Part shown: piece after piece, positions 1-8,450 of the stretch
Layout: each line of letters starts with the position of its first letter
Numbering within the stretch: position 1 is the stretch's first letter
Position numbers and translations under genes: made by a program
Notes under the pieces: model-generated
What the model saw: the letters and a program-made list of their open reading frames with translations, nothing else
The model's database searches: none
Told to the model about the DNA's origin: nothing
DNA from: Dethiothermospora halolimnae
GTDB taxonomy: Bacteria; Bacillota; Clostridia; Tissierellales; VENL01
DNA: 64,000 nt
Direction: 5' to 3'
NCBI RefSeq assembly: GCF_037577855.1
Contig: NZ_JBAKFX010000006.1
Coordinates: 62,001-126,000 of the forward strand

Positions 1-204
1 AGAGCTGACGGACAGTTTGTTTTAGCTGGTAATATACTAGTTAGACAAAGAGGAACTAAAATCCATCCTGGCTTAAATGTGGGTAAAGGTGGAGATGATA
101 CTTTATTTGCTAAAGTTGATGGTATTGTTAAGTTTGAAAGAAAAGGAAAAAACAAAAAACAAGTTAGTATTCAACCAGCTGAGATGGTTGCTGACGCTGA
201 ATAA
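1..204 (+). CDS. rpmA: 50S ribosomal protein L27, 3' part
   Basis: The window opens inside this gene. The first 67 codons read RADGQFVLAGNILVRQRGTK and then a basic tail, which is the C-terminal two thirds of bacterial L27, a protein of the large ribosomal subunit near the peptidyl-transferase centre. The 5' end lies outside the window, so the N-terminal extension that is cleaved in many Firmicutes cannot be checked. A hairpin terminator follows at once. The order L27, Spo0B-like protein, Obg matches the conserved Firmicute arrangement. Confidence 0.96.
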   Translation, partial: RADGQFVLAGNILVRQRGTKIHPGLNVGKGGDDTLFAKVDGIVKFERKGKNKKQVSIQPAEMVADAE

Positions 205-231
205 ACCTACCATACTATGGTAGGTTTTTTT
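204..231 (+). terminator. Rho-independent terminator after rpmA
   Basis: An inverted repeat AACCTACCATA...TATGGTAGGTT with almost no loop is followed by a run of T. It starts at the rpmA stop codon and should separate ribosomal-protein transcription from the downstream genes. Confidence 0.85.
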
Positions 232-428
232 TGTTTCTTTTTTATATGTATACTTTATGGTAAAATATAGTTATTATCATATGTGGGGGAGGTGTTATTA
301 TAAGAGGGGAGATTGGGAAATATAAAAGAAATAAAAATATAATATACAATGTTATTAATATAATAGTACTAATAATAATTTTAGTAGTTTCTGTAAAAGC
401 TAAAATTGATATTAAATATATTGCTATA

Positions 429-1085
429 TTGATACTTGGTATTGTATTTGGTTTATTATCTATTATAAATACATATAAAACTTCAATAGAAAATAATAAG
501 GACCTACTGAGGTATCATTGTAACAAAACAATAAAGGGTTTATTAAGGGAGCAAAGACATGATTATATGAATATTTTTCAAATAATATATGGTTATTTGC
601 AATTAGAAAAGAGTGATAAGGCTATTGAACAAATTAAAAAGGTAACTTCAATAACAAGTAATATTAGTCAGGCATATAATATTACAATTCCTTCAATAGC
701 ACTTTTGCTAGATAAAAAAATAAGAGAAGCAAATAATCAAGGATTATTATTTACATGTAATATTAAAACAAGTAATAATGGAGATATTAGAGTTACAAAA
801 AATGAAGAAAAGATTATTAAGGAGTTAAATAATATTTTTGATATATTAATTAACTCTTTAAATGATAATGACTATAATATTTTAATAGACATACTGGAAG
901 ATGATAAGAAAATAAAATTTATTTTTACTGGAAACTTTATAGACAAGTTAAGGGGAAAAGATAAAAAACTCCCTAAAAGCTGTAGTATTAATAAAAATAA
1001 TATAAAGGTAACTTTTAACTATATAAATTATAATAAGATAGACCCAAATATAAACTCTTATATAGGTGAACTAGTAAAAATGTAA
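429..1085 (+). CDS. Spo0B-like sensor-kinase-related protein
   Basis: The protein has membrane helices and then a Spo0B-type helical hairpin with REQRHDYMNIFQIIYGYLQ. Its H-D-Y-x-N core is the phospho-acceptor region of the SPOB_a family. The rest (about residues 110–218) is too short and degenerate to be a clear kinase ATPase domain. Position between rpmA and obg is that of spo0B in Bacillus, so a phosphorelay role in sporulation is a fair inference. The start is a problem. The TTG at 429 has no ribosome binding site and would cut off a transmembrane helix. The same frame is open back to 264, and a GGGGGAGG at 285–292 sits just ahead of ATT (297) and ATA (300). No ATG, GTG or TTG exists in frame between 264 and 429. 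The true product probably begins near 297–300 with a non-standard codon. Confidence 0.75.
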   Translation: MILGIVFGLLSIINTYKTSIENNKDLLRYHCNKTIKGLLREQRHDYMNIFQIIYGYLQLEKSDKAIEQIKKVTSITSNISQAYNITIPSIALLLDKKIREANNQGLLFTCNIKTSNNGDIRVTKNEEKIIKELNNIFDILINSLNDNDYNILIDILEDDKKIKFIFTGNFIDKLRGKDKKLPKSCSINKNNIKVTFNYINYNKIDPNINSYIGELVKM

Positions 1086-1121
1086 GATAATAAGATTAAT
1101 ATTTTTTTGGAATAATAGTTA

Positions 1122-1149
1122 TTGACACTTAAGAATAAGTTGTTATAAT
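1122..1149 (+). promoter_or_regulatory. Sigma-A promoter for obg
   Basis: TTGACA at 1122–1127 and TATAAT at 1144–1149 are separated by 16 bases. Both boxes are perfect consensus, and they lie 39 bases upstream of the obg start. Confidence 0.85.
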
Positions 1150-1187
1150 TAAATTACTAAAGAATAATTTAGGTAAGGATGATATTA

Positions 1188-2468
1188 ATGTTTATAGATA
1201 AGGTAGAGATACATGTAAAAGCAGGAGATGGTGGAAATGGTGCTGTTGCATTCAGAAGGGAAAAATATGAGCCATCGGGAGGTCCAGCTGGTGGAGATGG
1301 AGGAAATGGTGGAAGTGTATTACTTAAAGTAGATGAAGGCATTAGAACCCTTATGGACTATAGATATACCACCCACTATAAAGCGGAGCGAGGACAGGAT
1401 GGAAGAAATAAGAAGCAATTTGGAAAAAAAGGGGAAGATCTAGTTTTGACAGTGCCCCCTGGAACTGTTGTCAGGGATAAAAAAACTAATAAAATAATAG
1501 CTGACTTAACAAAGAAAGAGGATATCTTTACCATTGCTAAAGGTGGAAAAGGTGGAAAAGGAAATGCTAAATTTACTACATCAACTAGACAAGCACCTAG
1601 ATTTGCTGAATCGGGAAGTAAGGGGCAAGAAAGATGGATAGTTCTTGAGTTAAAGCTACTTGCCGATGTAGGATTAATAGGATTTCCTAACGTTGGAAAA
1701 TCAACTTTATTGTCCATAATTACTGATGCTAAGCCTAAGATAGCTAACTATCATTTTACCACTATAACACCTAATTTAGGGGTTGTAAAAATTGGCGAGG
1801 GAAAAAGCTATGTTATAGCCGATATACCAGGACTTATTGAAGGTGCTCATAAAGGAGTCGGTTTAGGACATGAATTTTTAAGACATACCGAAAGAACTAG
1901 GCTTTTAGTACATATAGTAGATGTTTCAGGACAAGAAGGAAGGGATCCTATAGAAGATTTTAATAAGATAAATGAAGAACTAGAAAAGTATAGTTCTAGA
2001 TTATACGATAGACCACAAATTGTAGTGGGAAATAAAATGGATTTACCAAATTCAGAGGAAGGATTTAAAAGATTAAAGGAAAATGTAGAAAAGGAAGGAT
2101 ATGAAGTTTACTCTATTTCTGCGGCAACAAAGCAAGGTATAAAGGAATTGAAGTATAATATTTGGAATAAGTTAAATGAGATACCAGAACCTGAACCATT
2201 ATATGAAGAAGTAGTGGGAGAATCCATATATGATATAGATAATGTGGATAATAAAGTAACAATTCGTAAAGAAAAAGGTAAATATATTGTAGAAGGATAT
2301 CCTATGGAGAAATTAGTAGCTTCTACAAACTTTGATGATCTTGATTCCCTTAGACATTTCCAAAAGGTAATAAGGAAAAGGGGAATAATAGATGAATTAA
2401 GAGAATTGGGTGTACAGGAAGAGGATATAGTAAATATCTGTGGTTTTGAATTTGAATTTTTTGATTAA
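1188..2468 (+). CDS. obg: GTPase Obg (ribosome-associated, stress control)
   Basis: Obg is an essential GTP-binding protein that works in 50S assembly and stress or sporulation control. The protein has the glycine-rich Obg fold (FIDKVEIHVKAGDGG to about residue 155), then a GTPase domain with G1 GFPNVGKST, G3 DIPGL and G4 NKMD, and a C-terminal OCT domain (about 340–426). Length (426 residues) is normal. The start at 1188 is preferred over the ATG at 1179, because the family begins MFIDKV and the AAGGAT box at 1175–1180 is correctly spaced from 1188. It begins a short operon with the next two genes. Confidence 0.97.
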   Translation: MFIDKVEIHVKAGDGGNGAVAFRREKYEPSGGPAGGDGGNGGSVLLKVDEGIRTLMDYRYTTHYKAERGQDGRNKKQFGKKGEDLVLTVPPGTVVRDKKTNKIIADLTKKEDIFTIAKGGKGGKGNAKFTTSTRQAPRFAESGSKGQERWIVLELKLLADVGLIGFPNVGKSTLLSIITDAKPKIANYHFTTITPNLGVVKIGEGKSYVIADIPGLIEGAHKGVGLGHEFLRHTERTRLLVHIVDVSGQEGRDPIEDFNKINEELEKYSSRLYDRPQIVVGNKMDLPNSEEGFKRLKENVEKEGYEVYSISAATKQGIKELKYNIWNKLNEIPEPEPLYEEVVGESIYDIDNVDNKVTIRKEKGKYIVEGYPMEKLVASTNFDDLDSLRHFQKVIRKRGIIDELRELGVQEEDIVNICGFEFEFFD

Positions 2469-2488
2469 ATATGGAGGTCAGTGAGACG

Positions 2489-2674
2489 ATGGAGTGTATT
2501 CAATGTGGAAATTGTAAAGAAAATCAGCCAACATACTATTGTGTGAAAAAGAGTGACTTTGTCATTAATGAAAATTTTAAACCTGAAAAAAAAGATAGAA
2601 GTGGATGGAAGAAGGGTAGTAAGAATTATGAGATCCATAGAAGGATATCCAGAAAAGAAATTGAAATAGAATAG
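2489..2674 (+). CDS. Small cysteine-containing protein, unknown
   Basis: A 61-residue protein follows obg. It begins MECIQCGNCKENQPTYYC, with CxxC and a further CxxxxxxxxxC spacing that could bind zinc or another metal, then a lysine-rich tail. GGAGGT at 2474–2479 sets the start at 2489 rather than the ATG at 2471, which lies in front of the ribosome binding site. It is 20 bases upstream of yhbY and probably cotranscribed with obg. I do not recognise the family. Confidence 0.7.
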   Translation: MECIQCGNCKENQPTYYCVKKSDFVINENFKPEKKDRSGWKKGSKNYEIHRRISRKEIEIE

Positions 2675-2693
2675 TGTTAGAAGGGATGATTAA

Positions 2694-2987
2694 ATGTTAA
2701 AAGGAAAGCAACGAAGTTATCTAAAGGGAATTGCAAATAAAATGAATCCTATTTTTCAATTAGGTAAAAATGGAATAACAGATAACTTTATAGAACAAGT
2801 AGATGATGCTCTTGAAGCTAGAGAGCTTATAAAAGTAAAAGTACTAGATAATAGTTTTTTAGACTCAAAGGATGCAGCTAATGAAGTCTGCGATAAAGTG
2901 AATGCAGAGTTTGTTCAAAGTATTGGTAATAAATTTGTTATATATAGAGAATCAGAAGATAATAAAAAAATAGAATTACCTAAATAA
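2694..2987 (+). CDS. yhbY: YhbY-type CRM-domain RNA-binding protein
   Basis: The 97-residue protein is a stand-alone CRM domain (LKGKQRSYLKGIANKMNPIFQLGKNG... to the C terminus). It includes the conserved QLGKNGIT loop, which corresponds to the GxxG RNA-binding loop. YhbY proteins associate with pre-50S ribosomal particles. It is last in the obg operon, and a perfect 36-base palindrome follows. The length is typical. Confidence 0.93.
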   Translation: MLKGKQRSYLKGIANKMNPIFQLGKNGITDNFIEQVDDALEARELIKVKVLDNSFLDSKDAANEVCDKVNAEFVQSIGNKFVIYRESEDNKKIELPK

Positions 2988-3014
2988 AGAATAATTAAAA
3001 GTGAAATAATAATA

Positions 3015-3050
3015 CTAATAAGAGATTGGAATATTCCAATCTCTTATTAG
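3015..3050. terminator. Perfect 36-base palindrome, probable terminator
   Basis: CTAATAAGAGATTGGAAT is followed directly by its exact reverse complement. There is no long T run, so termination is likely but not certain. It closes the obg–yhbY operon. Confidence 0.6.
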
Positions 3051-3079
3051 TTATAGAAAATTTATAATTCTATAACTAA

Positions 3080-3245
3080 CTGATTATAGTTTGTAGTTTC
3101 ATAACTAGTTACTAAGGTTTCCGCCGCCATAACTAGCTGCTGAGGTTTTATATCCATAACTAGTTACCGAGACTTCCGCCCCATAGCTAGTACCGAGGTT
3201 TTACATCCATAGCTAGTTACCGAGATTTTACATCCACAAATAGTT
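3080..3245. repeat. Degenerate tandem repeat array
   Basis: Five or so imperfect copies of a unit containing CATAACTAGTTACCGAG, each followed by TTTTACATC or TTCCGCC, lie head to tail with a period of roughly 32–37 bases. No ORF crosses it. The array ends in the dispersed hairpin element at 3246–3270. Confidence 0.75.
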
Positions 3246-3270
3246 GCTGGGGGATTCGTAATCCCCCAGC
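3246..3270. repeat. Dispersed hairpin element, copy 1
   Basis: GCTGGGGGATT, CGT, AATCCCCCAGC: an 11-bp perfect stem with a 3-base loop. Near-identical elements occur at 24543–24567, 31432–31456 and 33788–33812, and a decayed one at 33709–33733. Confidence 0.85.
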
Positions 3271-3306
3271 TAACTTTTACAACTAAAAAATATAAGGAGA
3301 TGAATT

Positions 3307-3504
3307 ATGAATATCAATAATATAAATCAAGTAAAAGATTTATATAATAAAGGCTTTAGATGCATAAAGTATGAAGAGCATGATAACGGAGAATTTAAAG
3401 CATATTTTAAAAATTTTGAAGAAGAAAAGATAGATTCATTGTCTTGTAAGGATAAGAAAGAGGTAGGAGAGATAAAGAGTTTTATAGATAGTTATCAAGG
3501 CTAG
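3307..3504 (+). CDS. Small protein of unknown function
   Basis: A 65-residue acidic soluble protein (MNINNINQVKDLYNKGFRC...) with an AAGGAGA box 7 bases upstream. It stands alone between repeat elements and nadD and has its own terminator overlapping the stop codon. No motif is recognised. Confidence 0.6.
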   Translation: MNINNINQVKDLYNKGFRCIKYEEHDNGEFKAYFKNFEEEKIDSLSCKDKKEVGEIKSFIDSYQG

Positions 3505-3523
3505 TCTTACAAAGACTAGCCTT
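3497..3523 (+). terminator. Hairpin terminator over a stop codon
   Basis: AAGGCTAGTCTT and AAGACTAGCCTT form a perfect 12-bp stem with a 3-base loop. The stem includes the stop codon of the preceding small gene. Confidence 0.7.
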
Positions 3524-3612
3524 AGATTATTATAAAATAATATAACTATTCTTTAATAACAGAGAATTTTGTTGTATAATTATTTTATCACTAAGTATAT
3601 GGAGGTTAGTAC

Positions 3613-4245
3613 ATGACAGCTCAAAAGAAGAAATTTGGAATAATGGGGGGGACCTTTGATCCTATACATATAGGTCATCTTGTAATAGCAGAACAAGTAA
3701 GGGACAGGTTTAATCTAGACAAGGTGATATTTATACCATCGGGAAACCCGCCCCATAAGAGTAGAAAAAAAGTTACTGAAGCTAGGCATAGATTTCAAAT
3801 GACGTTATTAGCAACTATAAGTAACCCTTACTTTGAGGTTTCCTCTATTGAGGTGGACAGGGAAGGTTTAACTTATACAGTTGATACTATAAAGAAACTT
3901 AAAGAGGAATATAATAATGAAGCAGAGTTTTATTTCATTACAGGAGCCGATGCTATATTAGATTTGGCCACATGGAAAAGTACTGATGAACTTTTGGAAT
4001 TATGTAAATTTGTTGCGGCTACTAGACCGGGTTTTAAATTATCAAAAATGGAAAAAGAAATAGCTGATTTAGAAAAGAAATATAGTAAGAAGATATATAC
4101 TATATTAGTTCCTGCTTTAAAAGTATCATCAACAGATATTCGACATAGATTAAATGAAAACAAAAGTGTGAAATATCTCCTAGAAGAACCTGTAGAATCA
4201 TATATAATTAAAAATAAACTTTATAATAATAGTAATAAAGAATAG
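3613..4245 (+). CDS. nadD: Nicotinate-nucleotide adenylyltransferase
   Basis: NadD transfers AMP from ATP to nicotinate mononucleotide, giving deamido-NAD in NAD synthesis. The N terminus IMGGTFDPIHIGHLVIAEQ contains the nucleotidyltransferase (T/H)xGH motif, and the C-terminal SSTDIRHRL matches the ISSTxIR motif. The length of 210 residues is usual. GGAGG at 3601–3605 supports the ATG at 3613. A TATAAT box lies at 3575–3580, with only a weak -35. It starts the operon nadD–yqeK–LCP, a common Firmicute order. Confidence 0.96.
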   Translation: MTAQKKKFGIMGGTFDPIHIGHLVIAEQVRDRFNLDKVIFIPSGNPPHKSRKKVTEARHRFQMTLLATISNPYFEVSSIEVDREGLTYTVDTIKKLKEEYNNEAEFYFITGADAILDLATWKSTDELLELCKFVAATRPGFKLSKMEKEIADLEKKYSKKIYTILVPALKVSSTDIRHRLNENKSVKYLLEEPVESYIIKNKLYNNSNKE

Positions 4246-4260
4246 TTTTGGAGGTATCTT

Positions 4261-4869
4261 ATGAATGTTAATATAGATCATAACAAATTAAAAAATTATA
4301 TCGGTGAAGAAAGGTATTTACACTCCCTAAGGGTTGAAAAGGTAGCTAAAAAGCTAGGGGAAATAAAGGAGTGTGATAAAGATAAAGTTTCTATAGCTGC
4401 CATACTGCATGATTGTGGTAAATTAAAAGATAAGGACCTTTTGTTGAAAATGGCTAGAGATTTTGATATAATTCAAGATAATGTTATGAAAAATAATACA
4501 GCTTTGATTCACTCATATCTTGGGGTAGAACTTGCTAAGAAATTTTATGGTATAATAGATAGGGATGTACTTAATGCTATTAAATATCATACTACAGGAA
4601 GACCTGGTATGACTAATTTAGAAAAGATAATATATGTGGCAGACTATATTGAACCCAGTAGAGAGTTTAAAGAAGCTAATTATGCTAGAAAGATGGCCTT
4701 TGAAGATTTAGACAAAGCTTTATTATATATTTTGAATAATACAATAAAATATCTAATAAATAAGGGATTGCTAATTCACAAAAATACAATAGCCACTAGA
4801 AACGACCTAATATTAAAACATGGATTAAAATGGAGTGAGAATGATGAAGAAGTTTTTAAAGATATTTAG
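4261..4869 (+). CDS. yqeK: YqeK-type HD-domain hydrolase
   Basis: This is an HD-superfamily phosphohydrolase. YqeK enzymes hydrolyse diadenosine tetraphosphate symmetrically. The metal-binding HD pair is visible in AAILHDCGKLKD (about residues 48–56), with an upstream H (LHSLRV) and further H residues in IHSYLG and YHTTGRPGM. The gene follows nadD by 15 bases with a GGAGG box, and its 3' end overlaps the LCP gene, so the three are translated from one transcript. Length (202 residues) is normal. Confidence 0.92.
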   Translation: MNVNIDHNKLKNYIGEERYLHSLRVEKVAKKLGEIKECDKDKVSIAAILHDCGKLKDKDLLLKMARDFDIIQDNVMKNNTALIHSYLGVELAKKFYGIIDRDVLNAIKYHTTGRPGMTNLEKIIYVADYIEPSREFKEANYARKMAFEDLDKALLYILNNTIKYLINKGLLIHKNTIATRNDLILKHGLKWSENDEEVFKDI

Positions 4870-5788
4870 TTTTTGTTTTTTAATTTTCGCATTAATGTAT
4901 TCGGGATTAATATTTTATTTTGTTAATGACGACCAGGCAGTTGGAGCATCAAGTGGAAATCAAACCTTAACAGATAAGATACTTAATAAGTTTATAAAAA
5001 ATGATAATGAGCTTGTATTTCTACTTATGGGAATAGATTCTAAAAGTGTAGAGGAAGGTGAAGGTCAACGAACTGATACAATGATGTTATGTAGATATGA
5101 TGATAAAACTGGAAAGATATCTATACTGTCTATACCAAGGGACACGAGGGCTGTTATAAGGGGAAGAAATAACAAAGAAAAGATTAACCATGCCCATGCC
5201 TATGGTGGTCCAGAAAAGGCTATGAAGGCTGTAAAAGACCTACTAGGGGTTGATGTTGAGTATTATGTTCGTGTGGACTATAAGATAGTTAAGGATGTTG
5301 TGGATGCCATAGATGGTGTGGAGATAGATGTACCTATGAGGATGTATTATAATGACCCCTATGCGGATCCTCCATTACACATTGATATCAAAAAAGGAAG
5401 ACAGGTGTTAGATGGGCAAAAGTCATTGGAATACTTAAGGTTTAGAAAGGGATATAATAATCAAGACTTAGGAAGAATAAATGCACAGCAGGACTTTATT
5501 AAGGCTGCTGCTAATAAAGCTTTAGAGTTGTCTATTAGTGACTATGATAAATTCTTTAAAATATTTAAAAGCTATGTTGATAACGTTGATACAAATATAC
5601 CTAATACGGTAATGTTAAAGTATGGTGCCAAGGCCAAAGATATAAATTTAAATAATTTAAGAATGGAAACTTTACCAGGAGATGCTAAAATGATTAATGG
5701 TTTATGGTATTTTATCCCATATGAGAAACAATCCATAAAGATGGTAGAGGAAATGTTTAATAAAGATGAAAAGTTAGAGGACAAATAG
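4841..5788 (+). CDS. LytR-CpsA-Psr (LCP) family cell-wall ligase
   Basis: LCP proteins move undecaprenyl-linked glycopolymers such as teichoic acids onto peptidoglycan outside the membrane. The protein has an N-terminal signal anchor (about residues 4–24) and then the LCP core: RTDTMML, SIPRDTRA, KINHAHAYGG and LDGQKSLEYLRFRKG, which carry the arginines and aspartates that bind the polyprenyl diphosphate. GGAG at 4832–4835 fits the ATG codons at 4841 or 4844 better than the GTG at 4835. It overlaps yqeK by 29 bases. Confidence 0.93.
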   Translation: MMKKFLKIFSFCFLIFALMYSGLIFYFVNDDQAVGASSGNQTLTDKILNKFIKNDNELVFLLMGIDSKSVEEGEGQRTDTMMLCRYDDKTGKISILSIPRDTRAVIRGRNNKEKINHAHAYGGPEKAMKAVKDLLGVDVEYYVRVDYKIVKDVVDAIDGVEIDVPMRMYYNDPYADPPLHIDIKKGRQVLDGQKSLEYLRFRKGYNNQDLGRINAQQDFIKAAANKALELSISDYDKFFKIFKSYVDNVDTNIPNTVMLKYGAKAKDINLNNLRMETLPGDAKMINGLWYFIPYEKQSIKMVEEMFNKDEKLEDK

Positions 5789-5834
5789 AATATACTAATT
5801 ATTGAAAGTAATATAGTTTTAGGAGGTATACTAA

Positions 5835-6182
5835 TTGGATAATAATAAACTTAGTATAATAGTAAAGGGAGCCGATGATAAAAAGGCATTTGATATAAAA
5901 ACTCTCAAGATTTCAGGTTTAACAAGTATAGGAGACTATTTTGTCATAGCCAGTGGTAACTCTGATAGACAGGTTATCTCTATAGCTAATGAAATAGAGG
6001 ATAAAATGCATGAAGCAGGATATGAGCCTATGAATAAAGAGGGCTATAAAACAGGTAGATGGATATTACTAGATTATGGTGATATTATAGTACATGTATT
6101 TCATAAAGAGGATAGGGAATTTTATAATCTTGAAAGATTATGGGTTGATGCTGAAGGTATAGAATTAGATGATATTATATAA
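5835..6182 (+). CDS. rsfS: Ribosomal silencing factor RsfS
   Basis: RsfS (YbeB/Iojap family) binds L14 and blocks joining of the ribosomal subunits under poor nutrition. The 115-residue sequence has the family core: SGNSDRQVISIANEIEDKM, then GRWILLDYGDIIVHVFHKEDREFYNLERLW. The start is TTG, with AGGAGGT at 5821–5827 seven bases upstream and no usable ATG nearby. Its position after nadD–yqeK–LCP is conserved in Clostridia. Confidence 0.95.
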   Translation: MDNNKLSIIVKGADDKKAFDIKTLKISGLTSIGDYFVIASGNSDRQVISIANEIEDKMHEAGYEPMNKEGYKTGRWILLDYGDIIVHVFHKEDREFYNLERLWVDAEGIELDDII

Positions 6183-6218
6183 ATAATAGGTTTCTGTTTA
6201 AACAGAAACCTATTATTT
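6181..6218. terminator. Perfect 38-base palindromic terminator
   Basis: AAATAATAGGTTTCTGTTT is followed directly by its exact reverse complement. It covers the rsfS stop codon and closes the nadD operon. Confidence 0.75.
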
Positions 6219-6289
6219 ATATAATGCTTGTTACTAGGGAAAAACTCTTTTTCAACAGAAGTAATTAATATTTTAGAGGTGAATAATAG

Positions 6290-6934
6290 GTGGATAATGA
6301 AGAACTGTTTACTAATAATATAATATCTTTAATTCAAGGGGTTTCGGAAATCATCGGAAAAAGAAGTGAAGTAGTACTCTACTCAAAAGATAATCCTAAT
6401 ATTATAGACTTTATATCAGGGGATAATGTAACAAAGAGGAAAGTAGGAGATAAAATAACAGAATTTGAAAAAGAAATAATGGATATAGTTAATGATAGAA
6501 AGAAAAGTATCTTAAATTATAAGTCGGTAGTAAAAGAAGGAAGGACTATTAAAACATCCATACTTATTACAAAAGACTGTGAAGATAATATTCTTCGTTA
6601 CATAGGCATTAATACAGATGTTACCGATTTTATTGCATATAGAAACGCTTTGGATGACCTACTGAATTTTACAAATATAGATACAACTACAGAGATAAAA
6701 GAAAAGAATGATAATGTAGAATACATATTGCATAATATTGTGGATGAAACTATAAAGGATATAGGAATACCTATAACATATTTAAAAAAGAAAGATAAGG
6801 TTGATATAGTAAGGAAATTAAATAATAAAAACTTATTCTTAATAAAGGGTTCCATAGAATATGTGGCTAAAAAGCTTTTGGTTTCAAGATATACCATATA
6901 TAATTATTTAGAAGAAATAGAAAAAAGGGACTAA
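6290..6934 (+). CDS. YheO/DauR-like PAS-HTH transcriptional regulator
   Basis: The N-terminal part (about residues 5–115) resembles the YheO-like PAS domain (LIQGVSEIIGKRSEVVLY, then IKTSILITKD...ILRYIGINTDVT). The C terminus (about 150–214) is the short helix-turn-helix of the HTH_22 type (IEYVAKKLLVSRYTIYNYLEEI). Such proteins are cytoplasmic regulators, often of amino-acid use. The target is not evident here. GTG at 6290 is supported by AGAGGT at 6275–6280. It is monocistronic, and a bidirectional terminator separates it from the convergent carboxypeptidase gene. Confidence 0.85.
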   Translation: MDNEELFTNNIISLIQGVSEIIGKRSEVVLYSKDNPNIIDFISGDNVTKRKVGDKITEFEKEIMDIVNDRKKSILNYKSVVKEGRTIKTSILITKDCEDNILRYIGINTDVTDFIAYRNALDDLLNFTNIDTTTEIKEKNDNVEYILHNIVDETIKDIGIPITYLKKKDKVDIVRKLNNKNLFLIKGSIEYVAKKLLVSRYTIYNYLEEIEKRD

Positions 6935-6950
6935 AGTCCCTTATATTTTT
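6925..6950. terminator. Bidirectional terminator
   Basis: AAGGGACT, AA, AGTCCCTT is flanked by A-rich and T-rich tracts and lies between the convergent regulator and carboxypeptidase genes. Confidence 0.8.
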
Positions 6951-8242
6951 TTGCTATAAACAAAAGTAGCTTTTCTTCTTTTTCGCTTCTTTCTTTTCTT
7001 GTATCTTCTAACAGATATATAGGATCTCCAAATTAGAAATAATACTATTGGCCATGACCACCATTTCTTCAGAATAAAATTATTGCTTTTAGAATCAATT
7101 ACAGCGGGAAGTGGTTTTTGATTAACTTCTATAGCAGCTATTATATTAGCTGTTCCTAATGTTTTCCCATCTATTAAATACTCAATATTTCCAATAACCC
7201 TTCCCTTTGGTATAGGTGCTTTTAACTTGTCAGGTAAGTTTAGCTTAGTTTCAATATTGCTATTTGTGCCCTTAGGTATAATAGCGGATAAATTTTTATC
7301 TATAACAGTAGTTACAAAAGCTTTATCTCCATTTTCAACTTTTACATTTTTAATAAACTGTCTTTCGTATGCTATTTTATTAGTATAAAAGTTATCAAAT
7401 CCAAAGTTTAATAAATTATGGGTATCGGTGTATAATGCCTTCATATTACTGGCTTTAAGAACCACAGCTATTAACTCCTGTTCTCCCCTTTTCGCAGATG
7501 AAACTAAACAGTATCTTGCATTGTCAGTAAATCCGGTTTTAATGCCATTTGCACCACTATATTTTATAGGAATATAGTTACCATCTACATTAATTTCTTC
7601 ATTACTATACATAAGCTTATTTTGAGACTTAAGATATCTGGGAACATCTTTTTTATTAGTTTTTTCTATTTTATATTTATAATTATTAACGATATTTCTA
7701 AAGGTATCATTTTTCATGGCATATTTAGCTATTATGGCTAAATCATAGGCAGTGGAAAAATGATTTTCTTCATCCAAACCATGGGGATTAACAAAATGGG
7801 TGTTCTTAGCCCCTAATTCTTTTGCTTTTTTATTCATAAGTTTCGCAAACTCTTCAACAGACCCAGAAAGATTTATAGCTATGGCTTTAGCTGAATCGTT
7901 TGCAGATTGTATCAATAAAGCATATAATAAATCTTCAAATGTCAATATTTCTCCCGGTTCTAAAGCAATGTGGCTACCTATAATACCTAGGGGAGTTTCT
8001 TTATCTATTATTACATTTTTAGATAAGTCTCCCATTTCGATGGCTAGAATACCAGTCATTATTTTAGTAGTACTGGCAGGAGCAAGTTTTTTATTAATAT
8101 TTTTTTCGAATAAAATTTTACCCGTATTAGCATCTATTACAATAGCTGCTTCACTTGAAATATTGGGGGTGCTTGGAGCCGAATATACTGGTGAATTAAG
8201 TAGTAGGAACAATAAGAGCATAAAAACAACGTATTTCTTCAA
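6941..8242 (-). CDS. D-alanyl-D-alanine carboxypeptidase (S11, DacF/DacA-like)
   Basis: This is a penicillin-binding D,D-carboxypeptidase that trims the terminal D-Ala from peptidoglycan pentapeptides. A signal peptide (residues 1–21, ending PVYSA) is followed by the S11 catalytic motifs: S57-T-T-K60, SAN (IQSANDSAK) and KTG (GIKTGFTDN). A C-terminal beta-rich domain comes next, and then a membrane anchor (WWSWPIVLFLIWRSYISV) with a very basic cytoplasmic tail. Length (433 residues) suits the DacF group. It is monocistronic on the minus strand. Confidence 0.95.
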   Translation of the reverse strand: MKKYVVFMLLLFLLLNSPVYSAPSTPNISSEAAIVIDANTGKILFEKNINKKLAPASTTKIMTGILAIEMGDLSKNVIIDKETPLGIIGSHIALEPGEILTFEDLLYALLIQSANDSAKAIAINLSGSVEEFAKLMNKKAKELGAKNTHFVNPHGLDEENHFSTAYDLAIIAKYAMKNDTFRNIVNNYKYKIEKTNKKDVPRYLKSQNKLMYSNEEINVDGNYIPIKYSGANGIKTGFTDNARYCLVSSAKRGEQELIAVVLKASNMKALYTDTHNLLNFGFDNFYTNKIAYERQFIKNVKVENGDKAFVTTVIDKNLSAIIPKGTNSNIETKLNLPDKLKAPIPKGRVIGNIEYLIDGKTLGTANIIAAIEVNQKPLPAVIDSKSNNFILKKWWSWPIVLFLIWRSYISVRRYKKRKKRKRRKATFVYSKKI

Positions 8243-8450
8243 AATTTACCACCTCATCTAATTAGTTCTAGGAGATTATAAATCCCTAGCTTATTAATAT
8301 ATATTATATCAAAATGGTACAAATTTTTTAAGTATATTTAACAGATATTCTGTTATTCAGTTTTTTTAGACCATAAAAATAAATCAAAATGATTATATGT
8401 AACTAAGTATGGGAATAATCTTAAAAAAATATACAAGGGAAGGATATATT

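Noticed and set aside
1376..1717. ORF on the minus strand inside obg
   Set aside because: A shadow of the conserved obg frame with no ribosome binding site.
3080..3245. CRISPR array
   Set aside because: The units are adjacent without unique spacers and are diverged; no cas genes are in the window.
7800..8261. ORF on the plus strand inside the carboxypeptidase gene
   Set aside because: A shadow. The minus-strand protein has all S11 motifs.
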